A stretch of 64,000 nucleotides of DNA from Thermomonas aquatica. Lineage in GTDB: Bacteria; Pseudomonadota; Gammaproteobacteria; Xanthomonadales; Xanthomonadaceae. Position numbers and translations under genes: made by a program. Each line of letters opens with the position of its first letter. The stretch's first letter is position 1. The notes below the pieces were generated by a model that was not told where the DNA came from, ran no database searches, and was given only the letters and a program-made list of their open reading frames with translations. The DNA is taken from NCBI RefSeq assembly GCF_006337105.1, contig NZ_CP040871.1:2498501-2562500 (forward strand). Reading direction: 5' to 3'. Shown here piece after piece: positions 43,896 to 52,093 of the stretch.

Positions 43896-44360
43896 ATGCC
43901 GAAGAAGATCGTCACCCGCCGTTCCGCCATCCACGGCAACGGCATGTTCGCCGCCGCCCAGATCAGGAAAGGCGAGCGCCTGATCGAATACAAGGGGCAG
44001 CGGCGCACCCACGAGGACGTGGACGCCGGCGACAGCGGCGACGTCGATTCCGGCCACACCTTCCTGTTCACCCTCAACGACCAGTGGGTGATCGACGCCA
44101 ACTTCGAGGGCAACGACGCGCGCTGGATCAACCACAGCTGCGATCCGAACTGCGAGGCGATCCTCGACGAAAACGAAGCCGACCCGAAGCGCTCGCGGGT
44201 GTTCATCGAGGCGATCCGCGCGATCAAGCCGGGCGAGGAACTGACCTACGACTACGGCATCACCCTGGCGGAGCGCCATACCCCGCGGTTGAAGAAGATC
44301 TGGGCCTGCCGCTGCGGCTCGAAAAAGTGCACCGGGACGATGCTGAAGCCGAAGCGGTAA
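43896..44360 (+). CDS. SET-domain protein (predicted lysine methyltransferase)
   Basis: 154 aa, essentially one SET domain. SAM/substrate motifs: RWINHSCDPNCEA (NHSC box), EELTYDYGITL (YDYG box) and a post-SET Cys cluster CRCGSKKCTG. An ATG at 43881 would add five residues. SET proteins are common in eukaryotes and scattered in bacteria; in the latter, targets are mostly unproven. No histone-like gene is adjacent. Confidence 0.85.
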   Translation: MPKKIVTRRSAIHGNGMFAAAQIRKGERLIEYKGQRRTHEDVDAGDSGDVDSGHTFLFTLNDQWVIDANFEGNDARWINHSCDPNCEAILDENEADPKRSRVFIEAIRAIKPGEELTYDYGITLAERHTPRLKKIWACRCGSKKCTGTMLKPKR

Positions 44361-44441
44361 CGCGGATCCGGCATCGCGCCGGACACCAGGGGCGGGCCGG
44401 ATGCCGCATCCCTGCCGAAGGTTTACATGACTTGTGCCAGT

Positions 44442-44468
44442 CGGTAACGGTTAACGCCATCGTTACCG
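44442..44468. promoter_or_regulatory. Perfect inverted repeat upstream of the DUF5916 gene
   Basis: CGGTAACG (44442-44449) and CGTTACCG (44461-44468) pair exactly with 11 bases between. It lies 40-67 bases before the ATG at 44509, in a 148-base gap that is locally less GC-rich. It looks like a repressor or activator operator, with a further GTTAACG inside the spacer. The binding factor is unknown. Confidence 0.5.
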
Positions 44469-44508
44469 TGCGCGTCATCGCAGCAGTTGCTGCCACTCGA
44501 CGACGCCC

Positions 44509-46791
44509 ATGCGCCTGTCCCCGAAAAGATCCTTGCTGCCCCTTGCCGTCCTGGCCGCGTTGTCCTCGCCCGCGTTCGCGCAGGAAGCCGGCGCGCAGGT
44601 GAAGATCGACGGCGTGATCGATCCTGCCGAATGGCAGGGCGCCCGCCACGTCACCGATTTCAGGATGGTGCAGCCGTTCACCCAGGCCGCGACCCGGCAC
44701 CCGACCGAAGCCTGGATCCTGGCCACGCCGGAAGGCCTGGCGGTGGCGTTCCGCAATGCCAAGCTGGCCGGCGTGGAAACCCCGCGCCAGCGCAGCGCGC
44801 GCGACCAGGACGTGGCGATCGACCGGGTCAACGTGATGCTGGACTTCGATGGCGACGGCCGCAGCGGCTACGACTTCACCCTGACCGCCAGCGACGGCAT
44901 CCAGGATTCCACCATCACCAGCGGCGGCAACTTCAGCAGCGACTGGGACGGCAGCTGGCAGCACGCGGTGGTCGATGGCGAGGGCGAATGGACCGCCGAG
45001 CTGCTGATCCCCTGGCATACCGCGCCGATGAAGAAGGCGGCCGGCGACAAGCGCACGGTGGCGGTGTACCTGGACCGCGTGGTCGGCAGCATCAACGAGC
45101 GCATGGCCTGGCCGGCGGTGAGCTTCGAGCGGCCGCAATTCCTCAACCAGTTCGAGAAGATCGAGATCCCGGCGTATTCGCAGTCGCTGCTGGCGATCAC
45201 CCCGTACGTGGTCGGCCTGCAGGACCTGGTGGCGAAGGACAACAAGTTCGATGCCGGCGCCGACATCTTCTGGAAGCCGAACAGCCAGTTCCAGCTCAGC
45301 GCGACCATCAACCCCGACTTCGGCCAGGTGGAAAGCGATTCGCTGGTGGTGAACTTCAGCGCGGAGGAGACCTTCTTCGGCGACAAGCGGCCGTTCTTCA
45401 CCGAGAACCAGGGTTTCTTCGACTTCGGCCTGCTGTTCGACAACAGCCAGCTGCTGTACACCCGCCGCGTCGGCGCGATGGCGGACGACGGCAGCGGCCC
45501 CGGCGACATCATGGGCGCGGTCAAGTTCAACGGCAGCGTCGGCGCCACCCAGTACGGCGCCTTCGTCGCCGACGAGCGCGGCGATGCCGGCCGCCGCTTC
45601 AGCGCGCTGCGCCTGCAGCGTGCGTTCGGCACCCAGAACCTGGGCGTGATGCTGACCAATGTCGACCGCCCGTTCCTCGACCGCAGCGCCAACGTGATCG
45701 GCTTCGACCATCGCTGGCAGCCGGATGCCAGCCTGACCGTCGCCTCGACCCTGGTCGGCAGCGATGTCGAGGTCGCAGGCCAGCACACCCGCGATTTCGC
45801 CTTCACCTCGATGGCGCAGAAGACCCTGGACAAGGGCTGGAGCCTGACCGGCCTGCTGATCCACTACGGCGAAGATTTCGAGGTCAACGATGCCGGCTAC
45901 CTGGGCCGCAACGACCTCAACTACGGCCAGTTCGAAGTGGGCAAGCGCATCACCCAGCTGCCCGAAGGCTCCGCGTTCTCATCGCACAACATCCGCACCC
46001 GCATCGAGGGGCTGCAGAACAACGGCGGCTTGTGGCTGCAGAAGCAGTTCCGTTTCAACGTCAACAGCCAGCGCAAGGACGGCGGCAACCTCAACTGGAA
46101 TTTCCAGCTGCGCGGCCCCGCCTACGACGACCAGATCACCCGCGGCCACAACCCGATGTACGTGCGCAACGGCGGCAGCGCCTACATCAATCGCGGTTTC
46201 CCGCGGCGCGGGAAATGGCAATTCGGCGTCGATGCGAGCCTGGGCCTGGCCAGCGGCCTGCGCCAGGACACGCCGTATGCGTGGAGCGCCTCGCTCAGCA
46301 GCACCTACTACATCAGCGACGCGCTCAACATCGAGCTGTGGCTGGGCCACGTGACGGACCAGGAAATGTTGATCTGGCAGGGCGGAGACCTGGGGCCGGG
46401 CTACGAGAACGTGGTCGGCGGTTTCCACATGAACCGCTACGACCTCAACGCCAGCCTGAACTGGAACATCGGCACCCGGCACGAACTGCGGGTGAAGCTG
46501 GAGGCGCTGGGCTTCGATGCCGACGATCCGATCGCGTGGCGGGTGGGCGCGGATGGCCGCGGCATGCGCAGCAACGATCCGGTGCAGCCCTTCAGCTTCC
46601 GCAACATGGGCTTCCAGGTGCGCTATCGCTACGAACTCGCGCCGCTGTCGAACCTGTACGTGGTGTACGGGCGCGGCGGCTTCGGCTACGACCCGCATGC
46701 CGTCGGCGCGTTCGACCAGTTCAACGATGCCTTCAGCCTGCGCGACGACGAACAGCTGGTGGTGAAGCTGGCCTATCGCTTCGAGCTGTGA
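44509..46791 (+). CDS. DUF5916 outer-membrane protein with CBM9-like N-domain
   Basis: 760 aa. Signal peptide to SSPAFA (about residue 24). The N-terminal beta-sandwich (VKIDGVIDPAEWQGARHVTDF, to about residue 200) resembles family 9 carbohydrate-binding modules. The rest is rich in alternating strands and begins with the DUF5916 hallmark NPDFGQVESDSLVVNFSAEETFFGDKRPFFTENQGFF; it ends in AYRFEL, like an outer-membrane barrel. Role not established. Confidence 0.85.
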   Translation: MRLSPKRSLLPLAVLAALSSPAFAQEAGAQVKIDGVIDPAEWQGARHVTDFRMVQPFTQAATRHPTEAWILATPEGLAVAFRNAKLAGVETPRQRSARDQDVAIDRVNVMLDFDGDGRSGYDFTLTASDGIQDSTITSGGNFSSDWDGSWQHAVVDGEGEWTAELLIPWHTAPMKKAAGDKRTVAVYLDRVVGSINERMAWPAVSFERPQFLNQFEKIEIPAYSQSLLAITPYVVGLQDLVAKDNKFDAGADIFWKPNSQFQLSATINPDFGQVESDSLVVNFSAEETFFGDKRPFFTENQGFFDFGLLFDNSQLLYTRRVGAMADDGSGPGDIMGAVKFNGSVGATQYGAFVADERGDAGRRFSALRLQRAFGTQNLGVMLTNVDRPFLDRSANVIGFDHRWQPDASLTVASTLVGSDVEVAGQHTRDFAFTSMAQKTLDKGWSLTGLLIHYGEDFEVNDAGYLGRNDLNYGQFEVGKRITQLPEGSAFSSHNIRTRIEGLQNNGGLWLQKQFRFNVNSQRKDGGNLNWNFQLRGPAYDDQITRGHNPMYVRNGGSAYINRGFPRRGKWQFGVDASLGLASGLRQDTPYAWSASLSSTYYISDALNIELWLGHVTDQEMLIWQGGDLGPGYENVVGGFHMNRYDLNASLNWNIGTRHELRVKLEALGFDADDPIAWRVGADGRGMRSNDPVQPFSFRNMGFQVRYRYELAPLSNLYVVYGRGGFGYDPHAVGAFDQFNDAFSLRDDEQLVVKLAYRFEL

Positions 46792-46794
46792 GGC

Positions 46795-47520
46795 TCATTC
46801 GTCGCCATCGCTCGGCCAGCTGATGCCGAGCTCGTCGACGACCAGGTCCTTGCCGATCGCCGGCCACTTCGCGTCGTCGCTGCGGAAGGTGGCGTCGCCC
46901 GCGGGCAATGCGGCATCGTCCGCGTCCTTGCGCGCCGACAGCGTGACCCGGTGGAACAATGGGTCGCCGACGGCATTGGCCAGCTTGCCGCCGTGCCAGT
47001 CCTGCACGGTGCCGCCGTAGTCCCAGCCCAGCCCGTAGAAGCTGACCGGCGCGCCGTTGAGCGCGACCAGTTCCGCCAGGCTCATGCCCGCGCGCAACCC
47101 CGAGGCGTCGTGCCAGAGCGAATCGGTGGAGCGCACCCGCAGTTCGCGGATCGGGGCATCGGGATCGTCGGCGTCCAGCACCAGTTCCAGGCGCTTGCGC
47201 GGATCGTCGGGGAAGATCACCAGTGCCGGATAGGTGCCGATGCCTTCGGCGCCGGCGAAGGTGTCCTCGCGCACATTGGCCTTGCCGAAACGCGCGTCGA
47301 GTTCACGTCGGGTGGTGAGCGGGCCGAGTCCGCCGGGCAGCTCCCAGGTTTCGGGTTGCGCGACGGGCTTTGGCGCCACTTCCGCCTTGGGCGGAACAGG
47401 TGGCGGCGCTACTGGCGCCGGGGTTGCCTGCGGCTTGGGGGCCGGCGCGGGCTGCGGCGCGGGCGAACACGCGCAGGCGAGCGCGCTCGCGATGCAGGCG
47501 AGCAGCAGGCCGCGGTTCAC
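46795..47520 (-). CDS. Hypothetical lipoprotein with Pro-rich linker
   Basis: 241 aa. Signal peptide with Cys at 16 and 18 as possible lipid sites (SALACACSP). A Pro/Ala/Lys linker follows (about residues 19-58), then a globular domain with LTTRRELDARFGKANVRED and GLRAGMSLAELVALNGAPVSFYGLGWDYGG. The latter looks like repeated SmpA/BamE-type strand-turn units, but I would not assign function. Overlaps the next gene's stop by ATGA-like spacing. Confidence 0.72.
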   Translation of the reverse strand: MNRGLLLACIASALACACSPAPQPAPAPKPQATPAPVAPPPVPPKAEVAPKPVAQPETWELPGGLGPLTTRRELDARFGKANVREDTFAGAEGIGTYPALVIFPDDPRKRLELVLDADDPDAPIRELRVRSTDSLWHDASGLRAGMSLAELVALNGAPVSFYGLGWDYGGTVQDWHGGKLANAVGDPLFHRVTLSARKDADDAALPAGDATFRSDDAKWPAIGKDLVVDELGISWPSDGDE

Positions 47521-47900
47521 TTCTGCTTGTCGTCCTGCACGCGGACTTCGGTGGCCTCGGCGGGCGGTGCCGGCGGCGCATTCGGATCCACGGGCATGGT
47601 CGATTCCGGTACCGGTACCGGATTCCCGATGGGTGCGGGCGCTTCGGCGGGATCGGCGGGCGCGACATCGCCCGCATCGACCGGTTCCGGGAATTCGACG
47701 ATGTCCGGTTGCTGCGCCGCGCTTGCCGCGGGGCGCGCCTCGGCGACGCCGGGGTTCGGCATGCCGGTGACCGAGCCGCCGGCCGCGGCGGGCTTGGGCA
47801 AGCCGTCCTCGCCCTGGGCGCCATCGGTGCCGGCCTTGTCGCCGCCGCAGGCCGCCAGCAAGCAGCAGGACATCAGGAGCGCGAGGCGGTATGCGTGCAT
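47517..47900 (-). CDS. Small acidic, Pro-rich lipoprotein
   Basis: 127 aa. Lipobox LLAAC (C18), then a low-complexity Ala/Pro/Glu/Asp chain without a recognisable domain, ending RVQDDKQK. It may be a disordered envelope spacer. Ends overlapping the start of the 241-aa lipoprotein and begins 2 bases after the DUF1439 gene, so the three lipoproteins are one unit. Confidence 0.65.
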   Translation of the reverse strand: MHAYRLALLMSCCLLAACGGDKAGTDGAQGEDGLPKPAAAGGSVTGMPNPGVAEARPAASAAQQPDIVEFPEPVDAGDVAPADPAEAPAPIGNPVPVPESTMPVDPNAPPAPPAEATEVRVQDDKQK

Positions 47901-47902
47901 GG

Positions 47903-48460
47903 TCAATCCAGTTGCAGGGTGATGAGGCCGCTGTCGATGTTCACCCGCTCGATCCGACGCGAGGCGATGCGGCCGAAGGTGCTGTCGTCGAGGCGGTATA
48001 CCGGTTCTTCGCGCGCGTAGTCCAGCAGCCAGCTGTTGAGCGCGGCGCGCGCGGAGTCGTTCATCACCCCGCCGAGCGCGGGCACGTCGACCGAAACGAT
48101 CTCGGGATTGTCGAGGTGCAGGCCGCGGGTGCCGGGATCGAAGCGCAGGCCGCTTTCCAGGGCGAAATGCCCGGACGGGTTGCGCGAGGCATTTCCCATC
48201 GCGCCGATGCCGAGGTCGAAATCCAGCTTCAGGCGGCCGCCGCCAGGCAGGCTCAGGCGCGGGTTGAGCAGGCTGAAGCTGACCAGCCCTCCGAGCTTCT
48301 TGTAGTCGCGCGGGAACTTGCGGTCCAGCTGCGCCTGCAGCTGCGGCGCGGTGAAGCTGATGTCGCGGCCGAGCAGCGCGGCGGCGCCGTCCAGCGTGGA
48401 ACACGCGGCGACCAGCAGCATGGCTGCGGCAAGGGCGAGGATCGCGGCAAGACGGCGCAT
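47903..48460 (-). CDS. DUF1439 lipoprotein
   Basis: 185 aa. Signal peptide with lipobox VAAC (C20), then the DUF1439 region: ISFTAPQLQAQLDRKFPRDYKKLGGLVSFSLLNPRLSLPG. Strands bearing RLKLDFDLGIGA match the YceB/TULIP-like lipid-binding fold suggested for this family. The ATG at 48460 is used because the preceding ten residues have no homology. First of three lipoprotein genes. Confidence 0.8.
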   Translation of the reverse strand: MRRLAAILALAAAMLLVAACSTLDGAAALLGRDISFTAPQLQAQLDRKFPRDYKKLGGLVSFSLLNPRLSLPGGGRLKLDFDLGIGAMGNASRNPSGHFALESGLRFDPGTRGLHLDNPEIVSVDVPALGGVMNDSARAALNSWLLDYAREEPVYRLDDSTFGRIASRRIERVNIDSGLITLQLD

Positions 48461-48501
48461 GGCGGCATTCCGATGAAAACTTGCGCGCACCTTAGCGCGT
48501 T

Positions 48502-48523
48502 GCGGTGAACCGCGGTTAGCCGC
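48502..48523. promoter_or_regulatory. Imperfect 22-base palindrome ahead of the lipoprotein operon
   Basis: GCGGTGAACCG and CGGTTAGCCGC match as an inverted repeat at 9 of 11 positions; its centre, AACCGCGGTT, is perfect. It lies between the M23 gene stop and the lipoprotein start, so it may serve as an operator for the latter or a hairpin for the former. Confidence 0.3.
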
Positions 48524-48535
48524 GCGTCGTGCGCG

Positions 48536-49084
48536 TCACCTGGCCGCGGTGTCGCGCAGGCGAGGGTGCGGATTGACCGCGCCGGACGCGCCATAGATCC
48601 CGTAATGCAGGTGCGGCGGGGTGCCGCGCGCATTGCCGGTATCGCCGACCGTGCCGAGTGCGTCGCCGGCGCGCACGACCTGGTAGCGATGCAGGCCCGA
48701 TGCCCAGCCATCCAGGTGCGCGTAGTAGTGGCGCTCGCCGCCCGGCCCGAGCACCCAGACGTGCCTGCCGCCGATGCCGTAATCGCCGATCCGCACCACG
48801 ATGCCGCGGGTCGCGCTGGTCACCGGCGTGCCGCGCGCGGCGAAGATGTCGGTGCCCTGGTGCCGGCGCCCGCCGCTGCGTGGACCGCCCCAGGTGTCGG
48901 CGATGTCGCGCGCGCGGATGCCTTGCACCGGTACCGCCACCCGCGCGGCCGGCGGCATCCGCCACAAGCGGTACGCATCGGGCAACGCCCGCAGCAGCGG
49001 GCCGTTCCACGAACAGGCAACCGCCGCCAGCAGGACGGCGAGCGCCAGCCGGCCGGCGATCTTGCGTGGCGTGCGCTGCTTCAT
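48536..49084 (-). CDS. M23 family metallopeptidase (LytM-like)
   Basis: 182 aa. A single N-terminal membrane segment (IAGRLALAVLLAAVACSW) anchors or exports it. Zinc ligands: HQGTD (His and Asp) and the HLH of TPPHLHYGIYG, with YAHLDGW in between. The full catalytic set makes it an active peptidoglycan endopeptidase candidate. The start at 49084 is chosen because the alternative ATG (49114) would put the perfect hairpin 49091-49122 inside the coding region. Confidence 0.86.
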   Translation of the reverse strand: MKQRTPRKIAGRLALAVLLAAVACSWNGPLLRALPDAYRLWRMPPAARVAVPVQGIRARDIADTWGGPRSGGRRHQGTDIFAARGTPVTSATRGIVVRIGDYGIGGRHVWVLGPGGERHYYAHLDGWASGLHRYQVVRAGDALGTVGDTGNARGTPPHLHYGIYGASGAVNPHPRLRDTAAR

Positions 49085-49090
49085 CGGCCT

Positions 49091-49122
49091 GCGGCATCGT
49101 GGATTGGCGTCCACGATGCCGC
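49091..49122 (-). terminator. 13-bp perfect hairpin between fusA2 and the M23 gene
   Basis: GCGGCATCGTGGA pairs exactly with TCCACGATGCCGC across a 6-base loop. It begins 31 bases after the fusA2 stop and ends 6 bases before the M23 start. Without a T-run it may act more as a processing or translation-control hairpin than as an intrinsic terminator. Confidence 0.55.
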
Positions 49123-49153
49123 GCCCGGGTGAAGCCGGCGTGTGGCGCCGCTA

Positions 49154-51202
49154 TCAGTCTTCTTCGTGGTGCGGCTTGTAGGCCTCGACCAGCTTCTGCT
49201 GCACCTGCGCCGGCACCGGCTCGTAGTGGCTGAAATCCAGCGCGTAACGGCCGCGCCCGGCGGTCACCGACTTCAGTTCCGCCGCGTAGCCTTCCAGTTC
49301 CGACAACGGCACCTGCGCCTTGACCACGATCTCGCCGCCGCGCAGCGAATCGGTGCCGCTGATGCGCGCGCGCTTGCTCGACAGGCCGCCGCTGATGTCG
49401 CCCATGTGCTGCTCGGGCGCGGTGACCTCGAGGTCGGCGATCGGTTCCAGCACCTGCGGTCGCGCCTTGCCGATCGCGTCGAGGAAGGCCTTCTTGCCGG
49501 CGGCGATGAACGCGACTTCCTTGCTGTCCACCGGATGGTGCTTGCCGTCGTACACGATCACCCGCACGTCCTGCATCGGATAGCCGGCCACCGCGCCGCC
49601 GGAGAGCACCTGGCGCACGCCTTTCTCCACCGCCGGCAGGAACTGGCCGGGGATGGTGCCGCCCTTCACTTCGTCGACGAACTCGAAGCCGCCGCCGCGC
49701 GGCAGCGGTTCGATGCGCAGGAACACCTCGCCGAACTGGCCGGCGCCGCCGGTCTGCTTCTTGTGGCGGTGATGGCCCTCGGCCTTGCCGCTGACCGTCT
49801 CGCGATAGGCGATGCGCGGCGGATGGGTCTTCACCTCGACCGCGTACTTGTCCTTCAGCCGTTGCAGCATCACCCGCAGGTGCAGGTCGGAGAGGCCGCG
49901 GATCACGGTCTCGTTGGTCTCGGTGTTGTGTTCCACCGCGAATGCCGGGTCTTCCTCGTCGAGCTTGTGCAGGGCGGTGGCGAGTTTCTGCTCCTGGCCC
50001 TTGCTGGCCGGTTCCACCGCCAGGCCGAACATCGGCTTCGGGAAGGCCATCGGCGCCAGGTGGATCTGGTCCTCGTCGTGCGAATCGTGCAGCACCGCGT
50101 CGAAATGCAGCTCGTCGACCTTGGCCACCGCGGCGATGTCGCCGGGGATCGCCTGCGCGACCTCGACGTGCTCCTTGCCCTTGAGCTTGAACAGGTGGGC
50201 GACCTTGAACGGCTTCTTGCCGTCGTCGACGAACAGCTGCGAATCCTTCCTGACCGTGCCCTGGTAGACGCGGAAGATGCCGAGCTTGCCGACGAAGGGA
50301 TCGTTGACGATCTTGAACACGTCGGCGATCACGTGCGCGGCGGGATCGGGCCGCGCTTCGATCGGTTCGGCCGCGCTGCCCGCGCTCTTCACGAACGGCG
50401 GCGGGTTGGCCTCGCCCGGATGCGGGAACAGCTTCTCGGCGACGTCGAGCAGTTCCTTGACGCCGGCGCCGCTGCGCGCGGACACGAAGCAGACCGGGAC
50501 CAGGTGGCCTTCGCGCAGGCATTGCTCGAACGCATCGTGCAATTCCTGCCCGGACAGGCCGTCCTCGCCCAGGTCGAGGTAATGGTCCATCACGGTCTCG
50601 TTGATCTCGACCACCTGGTCGATGATCTTCTGGTGCCAGTCGGCGACCGCGCCGAGATCCGAATCCCCGTCCTTGCTGCCGAAGCAGTCCACTACCCGTG
50701 CGCCACCATCGGCGGGCAGGTTGAGCGGCAATACCTCGGGACCGAATTCGGCCCGCAATGACTCAAGCAATGCACCGAGGTCGTGGCCGGCGTGGTCGAT
50801 CTTGTTGACCACGATCGCGCGGCACAGCTTGCGCGCCTTGGCGTGGTCCATCATGCGGCGGGTGCCGTAGCCGATCCCGGCGTCGGCATCGACCACCACC
50901 GCGACGGTCTCGACCGCGGACAGTGCGGACAAGGTGGGGCCGCGGAAATCCGGGTAGCCCGCGGTGTCGATCAGGTTCACGTGGATGCCGGCATGGTCGG
51001 TGCTGGCGATGGCGGCGTCGATGGAATGGCCGCGTTCCTTCTCGATCGGGTCGAAATCGGAGACCGTGCTGCCGCGTTCGACCGTGCCTGCCGTCTGTAT
51101 CGCGCCACCGGCATGCAGCAGGGCTTCGAAGAGGGTGGTTTTGCCGGCGCCGGGGTGGCCCGCCAGGGCCACGTTGCGGATCTGTTGTGTGCTGTAGGAC
51201 AT
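49154..51202 (-). CDS. Elongation factor G-like protein (FusA2 type)
   Basis: 682-aa translational GTPase of the EF-G II group, a second paralogue beside canonical EF-G. G1 is GHPGAGKTTL rather than the canonical AHVDHGKT, G3 DTAGYPDF and G4 NKID. Domain IV-like GHHRHKKQTGGAGQFGEVFLRIEPL and PMQDVRVIVYDGKHHPVDSKEVAF remain. The role of such paralogues is unsettled. The start at 51202 gives family length. The promoter is in the preceding 156-base gap. Confidence 0.9.
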   Translation of the reverse strand: MSYSTQQIRNVALAGHPGAGKTTLFEALLHAGGAIQTAGTVERGSTVSDFDPIEKERGHSIDAAIASTDHAGIHVNLIDTAGYPDFRGPTLSALSAVETVAVVVDADAGIGYGTRRMMDHAKARKLCRAIVVNKIDHAGHDLGALLESLRAEFGPEVLPLNLPADGGARVVDCFGSKDGDSDLGAVADWHQKIIDQVVEINETVMDHYLDLGEDGLSGQELHDAFEQCLREGHLVPVCFVSARSGAGVKELLDVAEKLFPHPGEANPPPFVKSAGSAAEPIEARPDPAAHVIADVFKIVNDPFVGKLGIFRVYQGTVRKDSQLFVDDGKKPFKVAHLFKLKGKEHVEVAQAIPGDIAAVAKVDELHFDAVLHDSHDEDQIHLAPMAFPKPMFGLAVEPASKGQEQKLATALHKLDEEDPAFAVEHNTETNETVIRGLSDLHLRVMLQRLKDKYAVEVKTHPPRIAYRETVSGKAEGHHRHKKQTGGAGQFGEVFLRIEPLPRGGGFEFVDEVKGGTIPGQFLPAVEKGVRQVLSGGAVAGYPMQDVRVIVYDGKHHPVDSKEVAFIAAGKKAFLDAIGKARPQVLEPIADLEVTAPEQHMGDISGGLSSKRARISGTDSLRGGEIVVKAQVPLSELEGYAAELKSVTAGRGRYALDFSHYEPVPAQVQQKLVEAYKPHHEED

Positions 51203-51358
51203 GAGCCCGTTTCTCCCTGTGCAGTGGGTGGACGTGGCGTCATGGCTGTCCGCGCTTCGCGCCGGAGCGGGGGCGCTCGGCGGGCGGTCATGGCGGACAT
51301 GCACCTTAGCGCGGAAACGCCGGCCCATGTCTTGCGGTGCAGCATCCGCAGGCGGGGT

Positions 51359-52093
51359 TCAGTCCACGCGCATCCTCAGCGCGTGCAGCTGCCGGTAATG
51401 CGGCATGCAGGCCTCGGCGACCGCGGCGGCGGCGCCATCCAGCGCGAGTTCGCGCGCTGGCGGGGCCTCGAAGCCGGTGGACGCCCACACATGCGCATAC
51501 CAGTGCGGCGCCCAGATGCCGTCGCTGGCGCGCGGTCCGGCGCGCCAGTGCAGCATGCGCTGGCTGAAGCCGATGCCGAGCCAGCCGCACAGCGCCCGCA
51601 GGTGCGCTTCCGGTGCGCGCAGGAAATCGCCGGAGTCGATCACCGGCGGCGCATCGCCGGCAGCGGCGAGTTCCGCGTACAGCGCGACCTGCTGGCGCAG
51701 GCCGATGTCGTCGGCTTCGACCTGCGCGCGCGACTTGACGTAGGACGCCACCACCTCGCGCGGGTCGCGGATCAGCAGCACGTTGCGCAGGCCGCGGATC
51801 CAGCCGTGGTCGATGTGCGGCAGCAGGTGGTGGGTCATGTGCTTCTGGTACCAGACCGGCGCATCGCCGGGCGCCGCTCCGGTCAACGCGCCGACCACCT
51901 TGCGCCAGTCGGTCTCGCCATCGGCGATCACCTCGTCGCGAGCCGGATGGTCGAGCCCGGTCTGCGCCAGGTAATGCGCGTACAGCGGTTCGTCGCTGAC
52001 CGCGCAGTCCTCGCGGTTCTCCCAGGCACGCATCATCGCGGTGGAGATGTTGCGCGGCCCCGACCACATCGCGATCCGCAGCGGCGCGCTCAC
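51359..52093 (-). CDS. Sulfotransferase-like P-loop protein
   Basis: 244 aa. The opening LRIAMWSGPRNISTAMMRAWENR resembles the 5'-phosphosulfate loop of sulfotransferases, and NVLLIRDPREVVASYVKSR matches the 3'-phosphate motif. The start is a GTG at 52093 whose last bases overlap the aminotransferase stop (GTGA). In plants, proteins named branched-chain aminotransferase-like fuse a domain like this to a class IV aminotransferase; here the two are separate but translationally coupled. Substrate unknown. Confidence 0.82.
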   Translation of the reverse strand: MSAPLRIAMWSGPRNISTAMMRAWENREDCAVSDEPLYAHYLAQTGLDHPARDEVIADGETDWRKVVGALTGAAPGDAPVWYQKHMTHHLLPHIDHGWIRGLRNVLLIRDPREVVASYVKSRAQVEADDIGLRQQVALYAELAAAGDAPPVIDSGDFLRAPEAHLRALCGWLGIGFSQRMLHWRAGPRASDGIWAPHWYAHVWASTGFEAPPARELALDGAAAAVAEACMPHYRQLHALRMRVD

